Assembly (NCBI RefSeq): GCF_964355755.1
Contig: NC_092675.1
Coordinates: 31,274,912-31,338,911 of the forward strand
DNA: 64,000 nucleotides
Source of the DNA: Antedon mediterranea
Taxonomy: Eukaryota > Echinodermata > Crinoidea > Comatulida > Antedonidae
Reading direction: 5' to 3'
This document shows, in pieces, positions 11,002 through 26,000 of the stretch. The notes below the pieces were generated by a model. That model worked only from the letters and a program-made list of their open reading frames with translations. It searched no databases and was not told the DNA's origin. The translations under genes and the position numbers were made by a program. Position 1 is the first letter of the stretch, and each line of letters opens with the position of its first letter.

Positions 11002-14000
11002 GTGAGTTACTACACTTCAATATTATTTTAGTATAAATTAATTATGAAATTGTCTTAGTCCTGAGATAATATCTATTGGTAAATTATCAAATTTATTGTT
11101 TATAATAATGCAGATGTTAAAATATATATAAATAAATATATAAAAAGTTCATTCTTTTTACTATTTGCTTGGAAAGACTATATAATTTTAAAACATCATA
11201 CTTTATTTAAACAATCATACCAGATTAAAATACTAATTTTTTATTTCATTTTAATACTTGTGCATATAATATTCTCAATGATCAGAAGTAAAAATGAATA
11301 TCACATTTATCCATAATAGTACTGTTAAGAAAAGAATTTACATATTTCTAATATGTATGCAAAATAGTTGAAAGTTGTATCTTGCATTCTGATGATATTT
11401 AGTTTACCTGAAATGTTGTAATGAAATATCAAACTAAGCATACAGTAATAGTGTGGACTGAGTCCACCAGGTTATTAGAATCATTGTAAGTCAGTACTTA
11501 ACTAGATATTCTTAATGTTATTGACTGATTCATTAAAAGCTCTCTTGAGATTATTATCTAGCTACCTATTGAATATTCATAAACAATTCCTTGTTTTGTA
11601 GTATTTCAATTTGGCATAACATTATTATGAATATGAACTGAATATATACAATTGTACAAGAAGCTGCTAGTTTGGTTTACGAAAAGAGTGTGAAACAAAT
11701 AAATTATAATTTGATTTAATTTGATTTAATTTGATTTATTGAAAACTAGATAGAATACAGTAATTGTGTAATGCTGTTGACCGTCCTTAATTTTTTTCAT
11801 TTTTTGACCTTCCTTCATTTTTTGACCGTCCTTCATTTTCTTTTAATTTGGTATATGGGTATAATTAGTATAATTGTTTAATAAATAATATATAATGGTT
11901 TAATAACTAAGTTTTAAATATGGTAGATTTAATTTAATCAACAGTAAAGTTTCTTTATTATTATTTACAAATTTACTAGTAACTTTGTCAATATCCATGT
12001 GTTTTATTCATCATTACACTCAGTCACTATTTAAGCTGAAATAGATTGCTTTCAGTCTCTTGTGTTCTTTAGTTAGTAGTTTCAATCATTAGGGTGTCAT
12101 CTTTTGAGAATTGAAAATTAAAAAATATTGATAACAAAATAAGAAAGAAAATAAAATAATAATATACCACATTTCTAGCGCCCTTTTCATGAATAATCAT
12201 GCTGAAATAAATAAATAAATCAGTATTCTGTTGAAAACATGCTTATGACTTAATCTATTTTTCTTTAGTAAAACTGGGCAGTGTTGTATGTTGATATTAC
12301 TCATGCCTACAGGTCTTTCTGTTGACCCAATCAACCATCCTTCTTTTTCATTGTATTATTTGAACCCTTCAATCTTTGATATCAAATCAACACTGCCCTC
12401 TATAATTTATCAATAAACTTTATGTTATTAAAGTAAAATGTTGCCCTCTTTAGTTTAGTTTTCAAGGAGTGGTCTGTTTGATCAGAATGATTCATATCAC
12501 ATAATCTAGCATCAATCAATTTGATATTTAATATCTATTATTGATAGCTAATAATTGAAATTCAAAATCAAAGTTTGGCTAATTAATTTTCTCTGAAAAC
12601 GTTAAATTAGAAATCAAAATTATCTCTTTCAATGAAACTGTTTTTAAGATTCTTAATCCAAGTCGTTTCAATGATAAATAGTATGGTTTTCATCTATAGC
12701 AACTTGTATGATTCTAGTTTCCTTTGTAATGCATTATATTGATAAACATCATGTTAAAATGCAAAATGTTGCATTGCTGTAAAAGATGGAGGTTATTCCG
12801 TGTACAGGCGTGATGGTAGTTGTAAGCTACTACAGTACTAGTAGTAGAGCAGTTAGTGCCATAAAAATAGCCAAGTTGTGCACTTTATTACCAAAGCATG
12901 AAACTTGCCACAAAGTTTCTTTGATGTATATAGATTAAAAATATCGGGGGGTGCCAAGTGTCCAACGTCCGGTATGGCGGCCATCTTGATTTCAAAATGG
13001 CCACCATAAAAACAAAAAGTCTTCATATCTTGGCAACTATAAACAGTAGAGACTTGATTCTGGTGTTAAATTGTTCACAAACCACATATTTCTATTTGCT
13101 CTAATGAAAAGTTTCGTCAAAAAATGACCGGAAATGACGTTTCTCCCAGTTTGACCTTTGACCTCTTATCTGTATATCTCAGTAACTACTGATCATTTTC
13201 AATCGATTTTGGTGTCATTTTGTTCAGAATAGAGACATTTATATTTGTAGTAATGAAACATTTTCACATAAAATGACTGGAAATACAATTTATAACCTTT
13301 GACATATATAATATGTGAACATACTGTATGTGGTTTACATTGGTATAAATGCACCTAATTTTTTTTTTAACGAAATAAATGACACTGCAAAAATGAGCAG
13401 GAATTATTATTCTGAATTTTTGACTTTTGATGTGATAGGATAGGCGTAAAGTATGACAGATCACTGAGAAACAGCAATCACTGAGCTCAACTATGCCGAC
13501 TTGTTTGCTAAACTGTGATGTGTCAATCGTTAGATAAAAGTTTTGGTCCTCTCTCCATCATCTTTTTTTTTTGCAATGTATTATACCATATGGACAATTG
13601 TCTGAAATAAAAGTTGAATTGAATTGTTAGATGCCATTTGGAAATATTTTTGATGTAAAGTAGCATTCTTTCGTTGGCCTCTTTGATGTTGCATATGAGA
13701 CAAGTTCGGAAAGTTTTCATTTTCATGAGTTAAGAGAATACCGTCTTTCAAACTTACTACAAACTTATCCTGCATTTGTGCAGTAGACCTACTTTCATTA
13801 GTCAGAAACTCAGATAATTCTTGTTCATTTTCGTTGCATCTAAAAAAATGTACTCCATTTTTATGGTAATGGGCCTTTGCTGTAAACCATCTGTATCCTT
13901 TTCCTCGATTTTCTCTACTCATTGATTTTTTAGCAAAATCCGAACCAAATCAATTCGTAAAAGACATCTCAATATAATTATTCAAGTAATTCTCAAATTA

Positions 14001-17000
14001 GTGACATGGACCTACAATATACTGTTCTGTACAAGACCTTTTTAGGCATCCACTTGTGAACTTTCACTTTGAAGGTCTTGGTCTCCTAATCATACAAGAA
14101 ACAATGTCTGATTTAATCAATCAAAGTAGTGGGTCCAGACAAAGAAGGGGATGTAAGACCATCCACAGACAAAGAAGGGGGTATAAGACCATCACAGACA
14201 AAGAAGGGGGTATAAGACCATCCACAGACAAAGAAGGGGGTATAAGACTATCCACAGACAAAGAAGGGGTGTAAGACCATCCACAGACAAAGAAGGGGGT
14301 GTAAGACCATCCACAGACAAAGAAGGGGGTATAAGACCATCCATACACAAAGAAAGGGGTGTAAGGCCATCTACAGACAAAGAAGGGGGTGTAGGACCAT
14401 CCACAGACAAAGAAGGGGGTGTAAGACCATCTACAGACAAAGAAGAAAGGGGTGTAGGACCGTCCACAGACAAAGAAAGGGGTGTAAGGCCATCCACAGA
14501 GAAAGAAGGGGTGTAAGACCATCCACAGACAAAGAAGGGGTGTAAGACCATCCACACAGAAAGAAAGGGGTGTAAGACCATCCACACACAAAAAAAGGGG
14601 TGTAATACCATCAACAGACAAAGAAAGGGGTGTAATACCGTCCACAGACAAAGAAGGGGGTGTAGGACCGTCCACAGACAAAGAAGGGGGTGTAAGACCA
14701 CCCACTGACAAAGAAAGGGTATAGGACCACTTACAGACAAAGAAGGGGGTATAAGACCATCCACAGACAAAGAAGGTGATGTAGGACCATCCACAGACAA
14801 AGAAGGGGGTGTCGGACAATCCACAGACAAAGAAGGGGATGTAAGACCACCCACAGACAAAGAAGGGGGTGTAAGACCATCCACACACAAAAAAGGGATT
14901 ATAAGACCATCTACAGACAAAGAAGGGGGTATAAGACCATCCACAGACAAAGAAGGGGGTATAAGACCATCTACAGAGAAAGAAGGAGGTGTAAGACCAT
15001 CCACAGACAAAGAAGGGGTGTAAGACCATCTACAAACAAAGAAAGGGGTGTAATACCATCAACAGACAAAGAAAGGGGTTTAATACCATCAACAGACAAA
15101 AAAGGGGGTATAAGACCGTCCACAGACAAAGAAAGGGGTTCACGACCATCCACAGACAAAGAAGGGGGTATAAGACCATCCATAGACAACGAAGGGGGTG
15201 TAGGACTATCCACAGACAAAGAAGGGGGTGTAGGACCATCCACATACAAAGAAGGGAGTGTAGGACCATCCACAGACAAAGAAGGGGTGTAAGACCATCT
15301 ACATACAAAGAAAGGGGTGTAAGATCATCCACAGACAAAGAAGCGGGTATAAGACCATCCACAGACAAAGAAGGGGGGTATAAGACCATCCACAGACAAA
15401 GAAGCGGGTATAAGACCATCCACAGACAAAGAAGCGGGTATAAGACTATCCACAGACAAGGAAGGGGGGTATAAGACCATCCACAGACAAAGAATGGGGT
15501 ATAAGACCATCTACAGACAAAGAAGGAGGGGTAGGACCATATTACCGAGGAAGCATAGGCCTACAAAAAGAAGATGCAATCAAAATAGGCCTACCAGCCA
15601 CTTGGAAAACAATAAATTGTAGAATAACTGAGGCTTGATTGTTGAAATATAAAGGGTTCTTTGTAAGGTCATTAATAATATATTGATATAAACACGATCA
15701 TCATACTATTCATTTGACATTCAAATACAGTCTATCTCGAAAAGAAGCTCATACTATCACCTTTTCGAGGTTTGACGGTATTCCATAACATGTATGTTAT
15801 TTCCTCTGTCAAACTATTAAAACTTTTAGCGAATCAGAAGGTGCCAACATCGTTGAACTAATAATGGTACCACCAAGCACAATATTTACCAATTCTATGT
15901 ACAATATACAATTTAAGTACATTAATCATTTAATATAATTACGCCTATCAGGTCAAAGTTCAAAATTAGGTGCATTTAAGACCACCAAAAACCACATACA
16001 GTATATTCACATAATTAAAAATCAATAATTAAATGTCAAAAGTCATAAATTGTATTTCTGGTCATTTTATGTAAAAATGTTTCATTACTACAAATATAAA
16101 TGTATTTATTCTGAACAAAATGACACCAAAATCGATTGAAAATGACCAGTAGTTACAGAGATATACAAATACGAGGTCAAAGGTCAAACTGAAAGAAACG
16201 TCATTTCCGGTCATTTTTGGACGAAAATTTTCATTAGAGTAAATAGAAATATATAGTTTGTGAACAATTTGAGACCAGAATTAAGTCTCTAATGGGTATA
16301 GTTGCCAAGATATGAACATTTTTTGTTTTTATGGTGGCCATTTTGAAATCAAGATGGCCGCCATACCGGACGTTGGACACTTGGCACCCCCCGATATTTT
16401 GAATTTATATACATTATAGAAACTTTGTGCCAAGTTTCATGCTTTGGTAATAAAATGCACAGCTCATGTCATTAACTGCTCTACTATAGGTAATGTCAAG
16501 TTTGGATAAAGTCCAAATGAGAGATTATTATATTAATCAGAATTACTCATTAGAAGGTGTGGTTCAGGGTCTAGGAACTATAGTGTTCAAACTCTTGTCA
16601 AGGATGTTGAACTGCAAATTAATTAAATTTCAAATTAAAGAATTTCTGCTTTTAACTAATAAGTACAGAAATTTAAATATCAGAACATAAGACCATTAAT
16701 TTATTGTATTTATGTTTATTATATTTAAAGTTATTGGAATTGGTTTTAGAAAGTATTTATTGTAAAATATAAATTATTCATGACATTCGTATTCATTAAA
16801 ATACCATACTAATGGTGTTCATGTTCCCTTGACTGGTTTTTACCAGCAAGATTTACCAACATTAAATACAGTAGCTACTGTACAACCGGTATTAAAAATT
16901 ATGTACAGGAAATGTAAACGATGTAAATAAATAAAACATAAAGAAACATTTGTATAGTACTGTAGTACTGTAGGCTAGGCCTAGCTATTAATTGAATAAA

Positions 17001-20000
17001 ATACAATAGCAATCAGATTAGTATAGATTGATAAAGTAAAATATATATTTAGTTGACAGTGATGCTATATCAAATTCAATATCAGTGTATAGTTCCACCC
17101 TTCCACCAAGTTTTTAACATTTTGTATCTACAGTAAGCTCCCTGGGACTATACCTGGTCATGTACAGTAATTTAAAGTACTAGTAGTAGGGCAAGTAGGT
17201 AATGTGTTGAAACATTATCTTGCTAGGACTAATAGCCTTTAACATAGACTGTGAGGTGGTAACCAAACCATCATCATTGACTCATCTTTGCCCTATAGCA
17301 TTAATTATTATTATTGATTTTTACTATCTAAGCACCTGCGTTAATCATCTCCCATTGGATGTTGCTGCATTAGCAAGTTTAGCATTACAGATAAGCTGGG
17401 GGATAAGAGACTTACAGAATGATTAAAAGAGTTTTCCCAGAAGAAAACAAAATTAGAAGTTTTCCATAACGAGTAAATTTAATGAGAATGGATAAATTAA
17501 TGCCGTCAACATTTTTTCTTATGGCGACTGAATTATTGAGGAGTTTGTGATTTGATGAATTATGAAAAGCCAAGTAATACATTTAATTATTGAAGCATTT
17601 TATAACTGCTTAAGAATTATGAGACTTACTTCGATTAATGGCATTTGAACATTTGTTTGTGGAAAATTTAATTGAAGTTTTCTGTAGTATTTGGTAATGC
17701 TGGCAAAAATGTTCACTGATACAGTAGTCTATCATTGAGACTAATTGTAAAATATTTAATAAAATCTCATTTTTATCGATTAGTAGTATTTTCATACTAC
17801 CCACCTTTCTTTTCTTCAAAATATATAAATGCTGTGCAGTGTAAACTTTTTGTAAATAATGGCATCATCAAGCAAAGATACAAGCAGAAAAATTGTCTGC
17901 TTTACTTTTATCATCATAATGGCATCATCAAGCAAAGATACAAGCAGAAAAATTGTCTGCTTTACTTTTATCATCATAATGGCATCATCAAGCAAAGATA
18001 CAAGCAGAAAAATTGTCTGCTTTACTTTTATCATCATAATGGCATCATCAAGCAAAGATACAAGCATTGTCTGCTTTACTTTTATCATCATAATGGCATC
18101 ATCAAGCAAAGATACAAGCATTGTCTGCTTTACTTTTATCATCATAATGGCATCATCAAGCAAAGATACAAGCATTGTCTGCTTTACTTTTATCATCATA
18201 ATGGCATCATCAAGCAAAGATACAAGCATTGTCTGCTTTACTTTTATCTGTAATTTGAAAAAAATAAACATTTCAATATTAACTCCTAAGTTCATAAAAC
18301 ATTCTCTCAAAATTCTGCAGTGATTTCCTTCTGCTTGCTATTAATTTGGTCAATAATATTCAATTTCATTTAAATTAATTCAATTTGTTTTTGTTGTTTC
18401 TAATAATTAAATAATGTAATGGATGCTACTGATCCGTTTTATAATTGTTCAATAGACGGATGATTTTAATTCATTTATTAAGCATTGTGAACTTATTCCA
18501 TGTCTCTGTCAGTTTCCATAGAATGTCTAGCCTGGGTCAATAGGTCCAAAAGTGTGACATTAAGTACAGAGACTCAATTTATTCTATGTTTCGATCAGTT
18601 TCTATAGAAGGTCTAGCCTTATTCCAATAGGTAAAAAAAGTAGGTTGTGATTTTGTGGAAGTTTCCATAAAATGGCTTTTTCAAAAGGAATAATACAAAA
18701 TAAATGATGGCATTTTATTGTGAATTGTTTTTACATTGACTAATGATTGAAATGAATTGCATTTTCAGAATTGATCATTATCAATCATCATTCCATATAT
18801 CTTATTCTACATTTCCATTTACAGTTGTTATAGTGTAATAAATAATATCAATGGTTTCCTTATAACCATTAGGTGCAGCTCGTATTTCTTGTATTATTTC
18901 TCTGTTATTCTTGTTCACATTAACGATAATGACTTTATTCCATGCAAAGAACCATTTAAGATTGATTGAAATTGGAAGGAGGACATAGCAAAAAATGAAT
19001 AATAAAGTTACTGAAATATAATAATTAATCGTTAAACAACGTAAAGATAATACATTCTTCAAAAATTAACAATAAAACATCTTTGATTTTCACACAGATA
19101 TTTTTTATTTTTGATGATTATTTTCATTCGAATTTGAAATTTCACACTATGCAAGATAAAATTGGATTTATGTTTGCCAGGAGTAGCTAAAGAATTAAAT
19201 TGGGAGGGAAGGGTGTGGGAACTGTAGGTAGGTTACTGTACATGGTTTTATTTAATTACTAGATTGTTAACTAGGCGTCAATGAAGTTCAGGTGATAAAG
19301 AAGGATTGTAAAAATAATAATTAGAAATTTAAAAAAACAACATAAATCAGAATACATTTTTAAATAAAATAACTTTATTTTTAATGGAAAAAATTTGTGA
19401 TTATTTGTTTACGTGACTAGCTTAAACCTAGATAAACTGACATTGACCTTTTCCCCTTTGAGGGGAGAACATATCGAAAAGTAAAAATAATCTTAATATT
19501 CCCCTCCAAGTCAGTGGTATCGTCCATGCCGTCAGGTGGAAAGCAACCCCTATACATACCTCACCATTCCATGAGACGGCAAAACGTTTACATGTATTGC
19601 CGTATTTGTATTACGTTGATGCATTCTATGTGTGTACAAACACAGACATAGTTGCTTATTGGATAGTCATTCATTATATGGAATGCTTTTAGAATTTATT
19701 TTTTATTATCAACATCCTGGAACTTAAACTGTGAAGTTATTAAAGATTTTATGAATATTTAATTTATGTTAAGAGCTTAATAATCTGTGACATTTATTGT
19801 GACAATCCATCTTGCTAACTGCTAGACTACTTTCAACAGAATCTTGTTGCTGTGATATTGTTTAATTTATTGAATACTCGCATCTGCACTAATTGATCAG
19901 TGTTTGAATAGCTACAACTTGACTAATATTAAATATTGATTTCCCCCCCCCCCCCCCTATTTCCAATGGTACAAACCACTATGGATTCGCTGAGGTATAT

Positions 20001-23000
20001 TGTAAGAACCCCCTTATTGGAAAATGGTATGAACCATTGGTGTATATTAAAGGTTGTCTTCAAGACAAATTACAAATTTTATGTATGAAAGTTCACATTT
20101 TGATACTGTCGTCAATATATTATTGCGATTGTTGAAGACAATCCGACATATTTCCATCGGGAAATTTGACAATGATGTCAACGATGATGATGATGCCACT
20201 CAAGGAGAAGGAGGAAGGCGTTTCATATCCTTACATTTCTGTTTTGGCAATTAATTTTCTAAAACATTTATTAGGTTTTTGTAATTTAAGGGTAGCAATT
20301 GGTAGCCAATAATCACATGAATGTTTAGCAGGCAGATTATGTGTCGTAAATAAAACCAATAACATTTAACTACTTTTCTGTTTGATTCTATATTTCGTAA
20401 TTACTATTTATTGCAAACTTTTTATTATCTTATTCTTGGCTCAGCTTAAGGATATAGAATTTAACCATTTGATATTGATCTTGATATTGGATGGATTGAG
20501 TATTAAAAGCCTTTAGCAAAAAGCAGGAAGTGGGTTAGCTCCAGGAAGGTTTAGGTCATAAGGCTAGTAGCTCAGTTTACCTGGCAGCAGACTTAGAACA
20601 CCTTTACAAAATGGCACACCTTACTACTTCTTGGAGAAATGCATATGAACGCGATTATGATGGCAAGTTGTTATCTTTTTATAACATTTTTGTTCTGTTA
20701 ATTTAATATTTTAGGTGATTCCATTAGTAAATTTTGATATAGCATCACTTTACCTCAAGTATTTATATACTTTATTAGGATACTAGGAGTAGACACATTA
20801 CTACTCAAAAAATGAAATCACTTTCAATTACATCTAATGCTAGAAATGTTTAGAAAGAGTTTAACAATCATACTAGTTAAATTTGTATAATTATTTGGGA
20901 AATTACATAAAGAAAAGAATCGAATGAGTAATGAATGAAAATGTTGAGTTGTATACAACTGATGGTTGTTCCTTTTGTTGGATATAAATAATAGTGATTG
21001 CTAATCAAAATTTATGTATTCAAAATTTATCATGTTTTTAGCGTTAGTACCAGCAAGTAAATTATGTTTTAAAAATAAAAAAGGACAGTAGTGAATGTTG
21101 CATTATTAACCTAGGTAATTATTTTGTCATGGCTTTTGTTCGTCCGTCTCCACATCATGCAATTTTCACTCGTCATAAAGTGATGAAGTCGTGCAACACC
21201 AACTGATAATGACCTCCCAGATGAATAAATATGAATTTTAAATATGTAAATGAGGTAGTTGATTCAGGCATTGGTTATCTAAAAGTTCTTTGTCTGATAC
21301 ATATCAATACAGACAAAAAGTAAATCTGCATTTCAAATTCAGACGTTGAATATTGCACACATGTATACTTGTGTGTGAAAGGAAGTTTAGAATTCATAAT
21401 TGATTTTATTTGCAATTTGAATACTTTGTAATAAATATGCAGGTCATGTCTTTACTTTTGAAGCAAAGCAATTATTGAAAAACAATTAAATATGTGGAAT
21501 TAACAATGCATGTGTATCATAGCCAGAATAAGTGATTTCACAATGTGAAAATTAATTTGTTTTGCACGAATGTTGGAATCGATTGTTTTGAAGAAATACA
21601 GCGTCAAGGATTTATCAATTAGTTTAGTGATTGGTGGAATAATTTTGTGAAATGTTTCGTACAAGACATGGTATAGCAGTACCTCCACTGCATCAAGGTA
21701 TAGCACTTCCATTCCATCAAGGTATCTTATATTTCATTATTAACTCTAAAACAAATAGTAATCAATCGCAATGTTTGTCTTTATATTAGCCTGTATGTTT
21801 GCCTTTAAGTACAGAACCGTTATGCCGCTCAAAGTGCCTTTTAGCCATCTTAGATTTGTAGTCCATTTAATTAAAAACCATAAATTCAAGAGTTTGTGTT
21901 ATTGACTTAAGTATGGTATAGTTTGAGTTACAGAAAATGTTAGTCCCAAGTTAATTAATACATTGATTATGAAAATAATTGGCTTGCTGTTCTCTGTATA
22001 TCATTTATTCTATCATTTAGATTTTGTTTTAAAATTAAAGATTGGCTTTTATGTAATTGAGGTTTCTTAAATTAAACATTTCTCGATATGCTTACAGTGT
22101 AACTTTAAATTGTTATTTTCTATTGTTACTATTATATTTTATTGATTATAAACTTACAGGACTATGTGATGAATACTCACAGCAGGACTATGTGATAAAT
22201 ACTGTACAAAAATGAATACTTATTTGTAAAATCATACAATAACATTAAATATAATAATATAGTATTGTATTTTAAATACATGAAAGTATATTTCTTAACA
22301 CTATAATACTGATCTGTGTGAGATGATGAATAGGGAGATGGAATCAAAAGCGTCTTCTAACTTGTGTAGAAACCGACTAAACATTGGGACAGAAGCTACG
22401 GAGACATCTAGAAGGGAGTCTACTAGAATGATGTCACAAGCTAAGATGTCCACTGCACAGCTCAAACTGTTTTTTTATAACTACAAGCCATTTTACTTCA
22501 TAGAATACTACAAAGATTCATTAAATGATTCCAAATTTAAGAGTATGTTACTTGTCCATCCTCCTGTCCTCATTTTATTTTTCCTGCTTATGACTATTGT
22601 AATTGTAATCATAAACTATAATTTTTGAATACATTAACATTTTATTTATCAGTATTATTCACTTTTATTGACATAATCATTTTATCATATAAATGTTTGT
22701 TGCATACATTAAATTGTTTTTCTATTGACACAATAGTTGACCTTTGACATATTGATTGAATGTGATTTATTGTTAAACTTATCTAACAGATGATTCTCCT
22801 TCAGTTCTTGAATAATTAATTGTATAAATTAACCTCCGTTGCATTAATTGTTTGGTTGTCTGTAAGTGTAAGGGTTTTATAGTGATAGGAATAGTGTACA
22901 TGCAAGGTATTGTATAAAGGTAAGGGTTTCATAGTGATAGGAATAGTGTACATACAAGGTATTGTATAAAGGTAAGGGTTTTATAGTGATAGGAATAGTG

Positions 23001-26000
23001 TACATACAAGGTATTGTATAAAGGTAAGGGTTTTATAGTGATAGGAATAGTGTACATACAAGGTATTGTATAAAGGTAGGACTGCTACTATATTGTACCA
23101 AACTATCATAGAGGTGCAGTTATGTACATGCTACTTCCGCTTAATAGATCTAGTAGACTACATTTGATTTGACTTAGTTATTGTAGGAATATATGAATGC
23201 TATATACAGTATGAATGCTATATACAGTATGAATGCTATATACAGTATGAATGCTATATACAGTATGAATGCTATATAAAATACAATACTAATTTGTCTG
23301 TGGTTTATTCTACAGTTGTGTATTCTAGGAAGAATATTTTAGTTTATTTAATTTATTTTATTTTATTTCATCCATGGAGTAAAGTATACTCCATGTTTCA
23401 TCACAACCAACAGCAATATGTACATCGAAGAATTAGTGCCACCATGGTAAATTATTCAATAACTATATTTTGAGTCCAATTGTAGGCCTGTTTAATATTG
23501 CGAAATGGTAATAATTGATAGTAATGTACAAAAAGGTAGTACGTTGTATGTTATTGGAAGAGGTAACTTTTAGTTCTACTGTATGCTACCAAATTGATTG
23601 AAGTTCCTGTTTACATGCTGCAGTAGTTTGTTTGTCAGTTTGTCTATAGTTCATTAAACAGAAATCTAAACCCATTATACTTCCGCGATATACTATTGTG
23701 TATTTTGTTCCGTCCACTACATTTAATCTTGAATAATACTGACCTGGGTTCAGCTAGGGAATAGTGTGTGCAAAAGAAAGCTGCAAACAAAGGAAAAGGT
23801 TTACATTAATAATAATTTTTTTGATATTTCAATGAATTGCAGGTCCACGACATGGTACAACAAGATACCCAACGCGACATGGTGAAGGAAAGTCAGCTAC
23901 AAATCAAATGCACTACGGATCAAGGGAAGGGGCTACTCAATATCATCACCCGGGACGTCTAGGCAACATGCCAAACGGACTTGAAGGAATGGTGCCCAAT
24001 GGGAGCAAAGCACCAAGTTACGTACCCAGATTGTCGTCTGATTTGGAGGATTTGAAATCAAGCTATGATCAAGCGCTGCGAGAAGTAGACTATTACAGGA
24101 AACAACATAACAATGTTATGAAACACAATGAGACTATTAAGGAAGAGGTACAAGCTTTAAAACTTGATAAAAGTGATTTACAAGGCAAATTAAATCAATC
24201 AATTAAAGAATTTCAAAACTTAAAACTTCATAATGATGAGAATTACAAAGAACTTATGGAGTTACGTCGTCAAAATCGAGAGGTAATCTTATCTGGGTCG
24301 TCGGAGGTCTTAAACAAAATGTATGACACTGCGTTAGATAGATGGGAGGCGTTAAAAAAAGATTATGAAGCTTTAAGAAAATCACATTTAGACCTTATTT
24401 CAGATTTTAGTTATCATAAAAGTATATTAGAACAAAAGAACGAAGATTGTACACAGCTACAAAAAAGAAATGAATCACTTTTATCAGAAAGGGATTACAT
24501 TGAAAAAGAGTTAATACATGTTAAGCAACAAGTCGCAACTGCACGCAGAGATTTTGATTTAGAAGTCCGTCAAAAACTTGAGAAAGATCTGTTGAGTCGA
24601 ACTCGGGAACGAGATCATTACAGTAAACGTTTCCAAGACGCGCGTAAAGATCTCTTAAAGATGACGCAAGAACGTGATGCAGCCGTGTCTGAACATAAAC
24701 TAGTAATGAAAGAGCGTGACACTGTCCACCGAGAGATCAATTCACTGCATGAGCAGGTTGAACAAGACAATAAAAAATTAAAAGAAAAAGAAATTGAAGT
24801 GAAACAACTAAAACAATCAAATGAGACATTAGGTCGACAATTACAAGTTATAAAAGATCAAAAATCTAAGTTTGAAACAAACTGTTTACAGATGAATAAC
24901 ATACTTGCATCTATTGAAAAAGATCGAGCAAAAGTTCAAGAAGAATGTGACAAATTCAGTCAAGAACGCGACATTGCGCAACATGAAAGAATCCAAGCTA
25001 TCACAGATTACGAAGCCATGCAACAACGGTGCTACAATGCCGTTCAACAGAAACAAAATATGTTTTCCGAGTTCCACATGGCTAACCAAGAACTTGACGC
25101 TCTACGTAAACGAATTGAGATGTTAGAGGGCGAAGGAAATGACTTACAAAAGGACGTAACAAACAAAAGTAAACAACGTGATTTTGCGTTTAGCGAGTGG
25201 GAAAAGACGGTCAAAGAACGAGATAGTATTAAAGCAATGTGCGATAAACTACGTAAAGAACGAGATCTTGCAGTGGCTGATTATGCTGAAGCCTTAAGGT
25301 CATCAGATGGTATAAAGAGGCAGCTTAGCAACGCAACAAAAGAGTTAAAAGAAGCAAAGTAAGTATTATCAGAAATCATAGTTCATAGACTATACCATTT
25401 GTGGAGAGGGGTGTTCAATGAAATGTTTTACTTTTCGAGATATATCACGCTCTTTGAGGAGAAAGGGCTATTGTCGTTTTATCCAGGTAAGCTAGCACTC
25501 ATAGACTACAAACACCACTGTTGGTTTGGTGTATTTGTATTCTAATAATTAGTTCCAGAAGAAGTACTCACCTGGTTCCATATTGAATGTTTGTATAAAA
25601 TGTTTGATATTTTGATTGTAGAGCTAAGATGGTTGGAGGTGACCGGAGAATGAAGCAGTCTGTGACGCATCATAGTCGTGACTCCGCCATTGATGCAGAC
25701 TTTCAAGAGTGGGAGACTGAAACTATTGAATTTGAGTTTGAAACAGAGAAGGTATATCATTTTCCAATATCAACAAACCTAATATATTTTCTAAAACTTT
25801 ACTGGAACTGTGGCTTCCAACTTGTCCAATCCCAGACACCCTTTAGACTGACTTTAATTAATATGCAAAAATGTAAGTTTTAAGGCAATTTTTACTGATT
25901 CTGATTTAGAAAGAGTTGACTGTGTAACACCATTAAATAAAGTACAGAACCATTTGTGTGTTATTAGTATGCATAACTGCTATCGTCTAGAGAGTGAACG

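Larger units (their letters stand above)
12842..16486. mobile_element. 3.6-kb long-terminal-inverted-repeat element in a DLG5 intron
   Basis: The left arm (12842-13356) and right arm (15962-16486) are inverted copies over about 515-525 bp. Shared landmarks are TAGTAGAGCAGTTA at the tip, TATCGGGGGGTGCCAAGTGT, CCGGTATGGCGGCCATCTTG, CAATCGATTTTGGTGTCATT and AAATGCACCTAATTTT at the inner edge. The trinucleotide TAG flanks both tips (12839-12841 and 16487-16489), a possible target duplication. The interior holds an unidentified 113-codon frame and a 30-bp minisatellite. No transposase was recognised, so it looks like a foldback-type, non-autonomous DNA element. The arms are roughly 85-90% similar by eye, so it is not very recent. 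Confidence 0.85.

Noticed and set aside
14121-15510. Overlapping Pro/Ser/Cys-rich frames of up to 302 codons
   Set aside because: They follow the 30-bp minisatellite in several frames at once, with unit indels switching frames, as expected of a repeat without stops.
17816-18323. Frames of 154-172 codons on both strands
   Set aside because: They coincide with the 60/54-bp array and are explained by unit lengths divisible by three.
21655-21725. Text RTRHGIAVPP resembling the PRHGTTRYPTRHG start of the coiled-coil exon
   Set aside because: Similarity is short, the available acceptor leads to a stop (ATG GTA TAG), and the region is a small tandem duplication.
22323-22628. Possible extra DLG5 exon (MMNREMESKASSNLC...)
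   Set aside because: None of the AG and GT choices gives an open exon with phase 1 on both sides, which DLG5 requires here, and there is no family resemblance.
24886-25126. Frames on both strands inside the DLG5 coiled-coil exon
   Set aside because: Shadows of the real coding frame.
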